Shown here in pieces: positions 6,474 through 9,350 of a stretch of DNA of 9,350 nucleotides. The number at the start of each line of letters is the position of its first letter. Position 1 is the first letter of the stretch. The position numbers and the translations under genes are program-made. The stretch is from an uncultured Chloroflexota bacterium (lineage in GTDB: Bacteria; Chloroflexota; Anaerolineae; Aggregatilineales; Phototrophicaceae): NCBI GenBank assembly GCA_937870805.1, contig CALMZT010000925.1:1-9350 (forward strand), written 5' to 3'. Below the pieces are notes generated by a model. That model did no database searches and had not been told where the DNA came from. It saw only the letters and a program-made list of their open reading frames with translations.

Positions 6474-6485
6474 TGATTATAATCA
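6474..6485. promoter_or_regulatory. Palindromic -10 element shared by divergent genes
   Basis: TGATTATAATCA is a perfect 12-bp palindrome holding TATAAT on both strands (plus 6478-6483, minus 6481-6476). It would serve the endonuclease IV-like gene to the right (start about 6490, leader about 28 nt) and the DUF4258 gene to the left (start about 6469, leader about 16 nt). No good -35 is seen on either side. Confidence 0.4.
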
Positions 6486-6517
6486 TAACTTGAGATTATT
6501 TTTTGAGGAGATTCCTA

Positions 6518-7420
6518 TTGACCGCCCCCCATAACTTACGCTTTGGAACTGTTGGCTCACCGCAAACGACACCCACCAGTGGCACACCTGCCGCAATTGA
6601 GCATATCAAGCTGCTGGGGCTGAAGCATCTGGAAATTGCGTGGGTGCAAAGCGTGCGCGTCAGCGATGAAACGTGCGCCGACATCAAAGCCACTGCTGCA
6701 AAACACGGCGTCTCGTTGAGCATTCACGCGCCGTACTACATCAACCTCAACAGCCAAACCGACGAACTCATGCGCAAAAGCGACGAACGTCTGCTGGCTG
6801 CCGCGCGCAAAGGCTTTCTGGCAGGGGCGCGTGACATCATCTTTCATCCCGGCAGCTATCACAGTCAGCCGAGAGATCAAGTGTATGCACGCGCAAAAGA
6901 AAAGCTCATCGAAATTACAGGTATTCTACGCAGCGAAGGCGTGGACGTGCTGCTGCGCCCGGAGACGATGGGCAAATCCGCCATGTTCGGCAATCTGGAC
7001 GAAGTGCTGGAACTGAGCAGAGATGTACCCGGAGTCGCGCCATGCATCGATTGGGCACATCTGCACGCGCGGCGCGGTGATGGCTCGTTCAACACCTATG
7101 CGGAATTTGCTGAGGCACTCGACAGAGTAAAAGATATTCTGGGCGAAGCCGGCTTAAAGAATCTCCATTTCCACATGAGCGGTATCGAGTACACCCTCAA
7201 GGGAGAAAAGAACCACGTCCCGCTGAACGAAGCCGATTTTCGTTACCGAGAACTGCTGCAAGCATGGCTGGATTATGGCGTCGAAGGTACTGTCGCTGTC
7301 GAAGCGCCGCTGCCATTCCACGTTGCCGACACGCTGACCATTCAGGCAACGTACAAACGCCTCTGGGACGCACAATACGGCGATAAAAAAGAAGAAGGCG
7401 AAGAACTGTTAGCAGATTAA
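6518..7420 (+). CDS. Endonuclease IV-like TIM-barrel protein (AP endonuclease family 2)
   Basis: The 300-residue product has the three-zinc ligand set of endonuclease IV at nearly the E. coli Nfo positions: His70 (SIHAPYY), His110 (IIFHPGSYH), Glu149 (LLRPETMGK), Asp178 and His181 (CIDWAHLHARRG), His219 (LHFHMSG), His233 (GEKNHVPL) and Glu262 (VAVEAP). The Asp of the DxH pair (Asp229 in Nfo) is Lys231 here, which I believe is also the case in GEKxHLPL-type relatives. The family cleaves DNA 5' of abasic sites in base-excision repair; with the changed ligand, activity on DNA is probable but not certain. No ATG exists. TTG 6518 is chosen because GAGGAG (6505-6510) lies 7 nt upstream; the in-frame TTG at 6503 overlaps that site. 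The C-terminus is Lys/Glu-rich. It is convergent with the oxidoreductase, 40 nt apart. Confidence 0.85.
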   Translation: MTAPHNLRFGTVGSPQTTPTSGTPAAIEHIKLLGLKHLEIAWVQSVRVSDETCADIKATAAKHGVSLSIHAPYYINLNSQTDELMRKSDERLLAAARKGFLAGARDIIFHPGSYHSQPRDQVYARAKEKLIEITGILRSEGVDVLLRPETMGKSAMFGNLDEVLELSRDVPGVAPCIDWAHLHARRGDGSFNTYAEFAEALDRVKDILGEAGLKNLHFHMSGIEYTLKGEKNHVPLNEADFRYRELLQAWLDYGVEGTVAVEAPLPFHVADTLTIQATYKRLWDAQYGDKKEEGEELLAD

Positions 7421-7426
7421 GACACC

Positions 7427-7453
7427 GCAGGGGCATGGCGTGCTATGCCCCGC
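7427..7453. terminator. GC-rich hairpin between convergent genes
   Basis: GGGGCAT (7430-7436) pairs with ATGCCCC (7445-7451) around an 8-nt loop. GC/GC (7427-7428, 7452-7453) can extend the stem across one bulged A. It fills the 40-nt gap between the stops of two converging genes and so could end both. No U-tract follows on either strand, so termination without Rho is uncertain. Confidence 0.5.
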
Positions 7454-7460
7454 AATCTCA

Positions 7461-8486
7461 TTACCATTCTACTTTCACTTCACAGCCTGCTTCGGCGCTG
7501 CGTATCGCGGCAAAGACCATTGCCAGCGATTTGATATTATCGGTGCAAATGGTTTGCGGGGTTCTACCTGTTCGCACACAGTCGATGAAATCACGAATGG
7601 CGGCACTGTGTCCTTCGCCCCACGTTGACGCTTCTGCCGGAATAGGCACATTAGCAAACGTGGATACCAGCGCTTCGGTTTTTTCCACCACCTGCGCCTG
7701 TATATCCTGTGCGCCGTCCCATTTGACCGTGCCTTTTTGACCGACGAGACGCCAGTCGCTTTCCCATGTGGTCAGTAGCCCTTCGGCGCACCAACTGCCG
7801 CGATAGGTGTATACTGCGCCATTGTTGAGTTCAAACACTGCCACCGCTGCGGCATCGCGTGAGTACCAGCTTCCCCTTGGGTTCCATTCCTTGCAGTACA
7901 CAGAGACCGCGTTTGCCCCACTGAGGAAACGCGCCGCGTCGAAGGTGTGGATTGCCATGTCATGCAGCAGCACATGCGGTAATTGTTCGCGGGAGCCGCC
8001 AAAGTGCGCGCCAAGATAAAAATCGCTGTTGACGACGGTGAGCGCGCCAAGCGTACCCGAATCGACCAGGAGTTTTACGCTGTTGATATTGGTATCGTAG
8101 CGGCGGTTCTGCATCACAGCATACAGTTTGCCTGCCTGCTCTGCGGCATCGATCATTTTGCGCGCATCTTCCATTGATTCTGCCATCGGCTTCTCGCTGA
8201 AGACGTGACAGTCGTGTGCCAGCGCTGTGAGCACGATCCTGGTGCGTGCGGAAGGAAACGTACAGTCGAACACGATGTCTGGTAACGTTTGTGCCAGCGC
8301 TGCTTCCAGATCACTGCCGACATAAACATCAGGCTTGCCATACTGCTCGGCGCGTTTTTGTGCCGCCTCTACGTTGATGTCAACAAAACCGACCAGTTCA
8401 AAATTCGGGATGTCATGCGCAGGCGTCACCCATACACGGCTGATGGAGCCGCAGCCGACAAGAAGTGCTTTTAAGTGTGTGTCCAT
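7461..8486 (-). CDS. Gfo/Idh/MocA family oxidoreductase
   Basis: The 341-residue product has an N-terminal Rossmann domain, ALLVGCGSISRVW (7-19) with GxGxxS, and Asp36 at the end of strand 2 (VGFVDIN), which favours NAD(H). The family motif EKP is at 98-100 (VFSEKPMAE; Lys99 is the usual catalytic lysine). NRRYD (127-131) and the C-terminal-domain motif LLHDMAIHTFD (173-183) place Asp176 and His180 at the active site. Length is normal. The family oxidises or reduces sugars, inositols and related polyols with NAD(P); the substrate cannot be told. It is cytosolic, without a twin-arginine signal. ATG 8486 is the natural start, preceded by a weak TAGG about 8 nt upstream. The leader contains two GTTGAC copies 15 nt apart, a possible operator. 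Confidence 0.93.
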   Translation of the reverse strand: MDTHLKALLVGCGSISRVWVTPAHDIPNFELVGFVDINVEAAQKRAEQYGKPDVYVGSDLEAALAQTLPDIVFDCTFPSARTRIVLTALAHDCHVFSEKPMAESMEDARKMIDAAEQAGKLYAVMQNRRYDTNINSVKLLVDSGTLGALTVVNSDFYLGAHFGGSREQLPHVLLHDMAIHTFDAARFLSGANAVSVYCKEWNPRGSWYSRDAAAVAVFELNNGAVYTYRGSWCAEGLLTTWESDWRLVGQKGTVKWDGAQDIQAQVVEKTEALVSTFANVPIPAEASTWGEGHSAAIRDFIDCVRTGRTPQTICTDNIKSLAMVFAAIRSAEAGCEVKVEW

Positions 8487-8505
8487 AATTAAAACCTATA
8501 TTGAA

Positions 8506-8526
8506 GTCAACGAAATAATTGTCAAC
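8506..8526. promoter_or_regulatory. Direct repeat GTCAAC in the oxidoreductase leader
   Basis: GTCAAC occurs at 8506-8511 and 8521-8526, 15 nt apart, between the predicted promoter and start codon of the Gfo/Idh/MocA gene. The left copy also belongs to TTGAAGTCAA, a short imperfect palindrome. Such spacing could be an operator, but six-base repeats can occur by chance. Confidence 0.25.
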
Positions 8527-8537
8527 ACCGACTACAT

Positions 8538-8546
8538 ATAATACCA
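8538..8546 (-). promoter_or_regulatory. Extended -10 promoter of the Gfo/Idh/MocA gene
   Basis: On the minus strand TGGTATTAT (8546-8538) is an extended -10 element (TGn plus TATTAT). Transcription would start near 8531, giving a leader of about 45 nt. The same nine bases form the plus-strand promoter at 8585-8593. No clear -35 is visible. Confidence 0.45.
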
Positions 8547-8563
8547 TTGGTGTAAATGCGTCA

Positions 8564-8593
8564 TTGAATCTAAAACATGATTCGTGGTATTAT
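8564..8593 (+). promoter_or_regulatory. Promoter of the Panacea-domain gene
   Basis: TTGAAT (8564-8569) is a fair -35 and TATTAT (8588-8593) a fair -10, with an 18-nt spacer. TGG directly before the -10 makes it an extended element. The predicted start, near 8600, lies inside the LexA-type palindrome that follows. A short inverted repeat GAATC/GATTC (8566-8570, 8579-8583) overlaps the -35. Confidence 0.65.
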
Positions 8594-8605
8594 GAACATA
8601 TGTTC
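8594..8605. promoter_or_regulatory. LexA (SOS) box candidate, GAAC-N4-GTTC
   Basis: GAACATATGTTC is a perfect 12-bp palindrome. It equals the core of the Bacillus subtilis LexA/DinR consensus, including the ATAT centre. It begins directly after the -10 and covers the predicted transcription start, the place where a repressor blocks initiation. This predicts induction of the downstream gene by DNA damage. That this organism's LexA reads this motif is inference. Confidence 0.6.
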
Positions 8606-8633
8606 TATAAAATGAATGAGTTGGAGGCACAAA

Positions 8634-9164
8634 ATGCCAAAAAATAACCAACATGCTCAGTTTAATCATGAAAAAGCAATTGAGGTTATCATATACTTGG
8701 CTGAGAGAATCAATGACCCTACTTATCATAGCATCAATAAACTGCTCTATTTCGCCGATAAGACCAGTCTTGAGCGTTTCGGCAGATTTATCTGCGGTGA
8801 AACCTATCTAGCAATGCCTCAAGGTCCAGTTCCTAGCAATGTTTATGATCTCATGAAAGAGGCTGTTGATGATGGAAGTAATGGCTTTATTGTGGAGAGC
8901 CAGCACCATGTCAAACCCTTGCGCCAGGCTAACTTGGAGAAGTTGAGTGATTCTGATATTCAGTGCCTTGAAAAGATGATTAAATTGTACGGGGATGTTC
9001 CATATTGGGTGAAGCGCGATGTTAGCCACGATGAAGCCTACTATGCAGCATGGAATGCGCGGGGTAACAAGAGCAGCGTGCCCATGAGCATTAAGAGCAT
9101 CGCTCAACTATTAGAGGATTCGGCGGAATTAATTGAGCATTTACAGCACAACAATGATGACTAG
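8634..9164 (+). CDS. Panacea-domain (DUF4065, SocA/GepA-like) antitoxin-type protein
   Basis: The 176-residue product shows the Panacea core: the helix HSINKLLYFADKTSLERFGR (32-51), GETYLAMPQGPVPSNVYDLM (55-74) and the C-terminal YYAAWNARGNKS segment preceding a last helix. Panacea proteins are known as antitoxins that neutralise many unrelated toxins encoded beside them; SocA, a proteolytic adaptor for SocB, is a relative. ATG 8634 is chosen because GGAGG (8623-8627) lies 6 nt upstream; the in-frame ATG at 8616 precedes that site. The promoter has a LexA-type box, so SOS control is likely. A short frame follows after 8 nt and is probably what remains of the toxin or partner gene. Confidence 0.88.
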   Translation: MPKNNQHAQFNHEKAIEVIIYLAERINDPTYHSINKLLYFADKTSLERFGRFICGETYLAMPQGPVPSNVYDLMKEAVDDGSNGFIVESQHHVKPLRQANLEKLSDSDIQCLEKMIKLYGDVPYWVKRDVSHDEAYYAAWNARGNKSSVPMSIKSIAQLLEDSAELIEHLQHNNDD

Positions 9165-9172
9165 GTGGTGAT

Positions 9173-9292
9173 ATGCACCTTGCAGACATCATATCCTGGC
9201 ATATCTATTTTGTGCCTAATTGTAGCTATACCACACCCCCGAAAGATAAATACGCTGTCGTCGCTTGCATAGATAATGGAGAAATCAATTAG
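9173..9292 (+). pseudogene. Short frame after the Panacea gene, probable truncated partner
   Basis: An ATG at 9173, 8 nt past the Panacea stop and preceded by AGGTG (9163-9167), opens 39 codons starting MHLADIISWHIYFVPN. It contains PPKDKYAVVACIDNGEIN just before TAG 9290-9292. The PPKDKY segment followed by a hydrophobic strand looks like the start of a small beta-rich protein, as seen in partners of Panacea antitoxins, but 39 residues is too short for a folded toxin. None of the three plus frames continues sensibly beyond the stop, where a perfect palindrome begins 7 nt later. I read it as a partner gene cut by an insertion or rearrangement. A genuine small protein is the alternative. Confidence 0.5.
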
Positions 9293-9298
9293 ACTGCG

Positions 9299-9322
9299 AA
9301 CAATGGGCTTAAGCCCATTGTT
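9299..9322. repeat. Perfect 24-bp palindrome, REP-like or insertion-sequence end
   Basis: AACAATGGGCTT is followed at once by its exact reverse complement (AAGCCCATTGTT), giving a stem of about 10 bp with a TTAA tip. No U-tract follows, so it is a poor terminator. GGGCTTAAGCCC hairpins of this style occur in REP elements tied to RAYT transposases and near the ends of IS200/IS605 elements. The bases to its right (9323-9350) hold no gene I can identify. Confidence 0.55.
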
Positions 9323-9350
9323 GAGGTAAATCATTCGTGTTCGTTTTGAT

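Noticed and set aside
6453..6486. Upstream start for the DUF4258 gene
   Set aside because: The added residues are encoded by the palindromic -10 region and no ribosome site precedes 6486.
9299..9322. Rho-independent terminator
   Set aside because: The stem is strong, but no T-run follows on either strand.

Overview
The window reads as a bacterial chromosome segment of middling GC content. No rRNA, tRNA or marker gene fixes the taxon. The gene mix (hydrolases, an SRPBCC protein, a four-helix-bundle cassette, DUF4258/DUF2283 and Panacea genes), Shine-Dalgarno leaders, extended -10 promoters and a LexA box of the Gram-positive GAAC-N4-GTTC type would fit an environmental Chloroflexota (Anaerolineae-like) genome. 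That placement is inference. Several genes carry single-base frame breaks, as in a metagenome or long-read assembly, or in decaying genes.

Layout, left to right. (1) 1-611, minus: the N-terminal two thirds of a YdhF-like aldo/keto reductase, cut by the window edge, with its own promoter. Just upstream is an orphan, coding-looking C-terminal fragment (685-801). (2) 859-2208, minus: a secreted protein with about seven 24-25-residue GxGNDxxVNNG repeats, followed by a hairpin at 804-833. (3) 2264-5184, minus: a likely operon read from right to left, SRPBCC protein, then metal-dependent amidohydrolase, then HAD phosphatase. The amidohydrolase and the HAD gene each appear to lack one base. A four-helix-bundle gene bounded by inverted GTTGTTGGTT repeats sits between the SRPBCC gene and the amidohydrolase and looks like an inserted cassette. 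(4) 5256-6005, plus: a metallo-beta-lactamase-fold hydrolase with an extended -10 promoter, divergent from the SRPBCC gene.

(5) 6002-6453, minus: a DUF4258 + DUF2283 pair resembling a small toxin-antitoxin-type module, with the DUF4258 frame broken near its end. (6) 6518-7420, plus: an endonuclease IV-like TIM-barrel protein starting at TTG. It is convergent with (7) 7461-8486, minus, a Gfo/Idh/MocA oxidoreductase, and a hairpin lies between them. (8) 8634-9164, plus: a Panacea (DUF4065) antitoxin-type protein. Its promoter carries a perfect 12-bp LexA-type palindrome over the predicted transcription start. It is followed by a 39-codon frame that stops just before a perfect 24-bp palindrome, probably a truncated partner gene at the edge of a mobile or REP-like element.

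The most notable items are the apparently SOS-controlled Panacea module with an interrupted partner, the four-helix-bundle cassette whose inverted repeat encodes the protein's own C-terminus, and the three single-base frame breaks in otherwise well-conserved genes.
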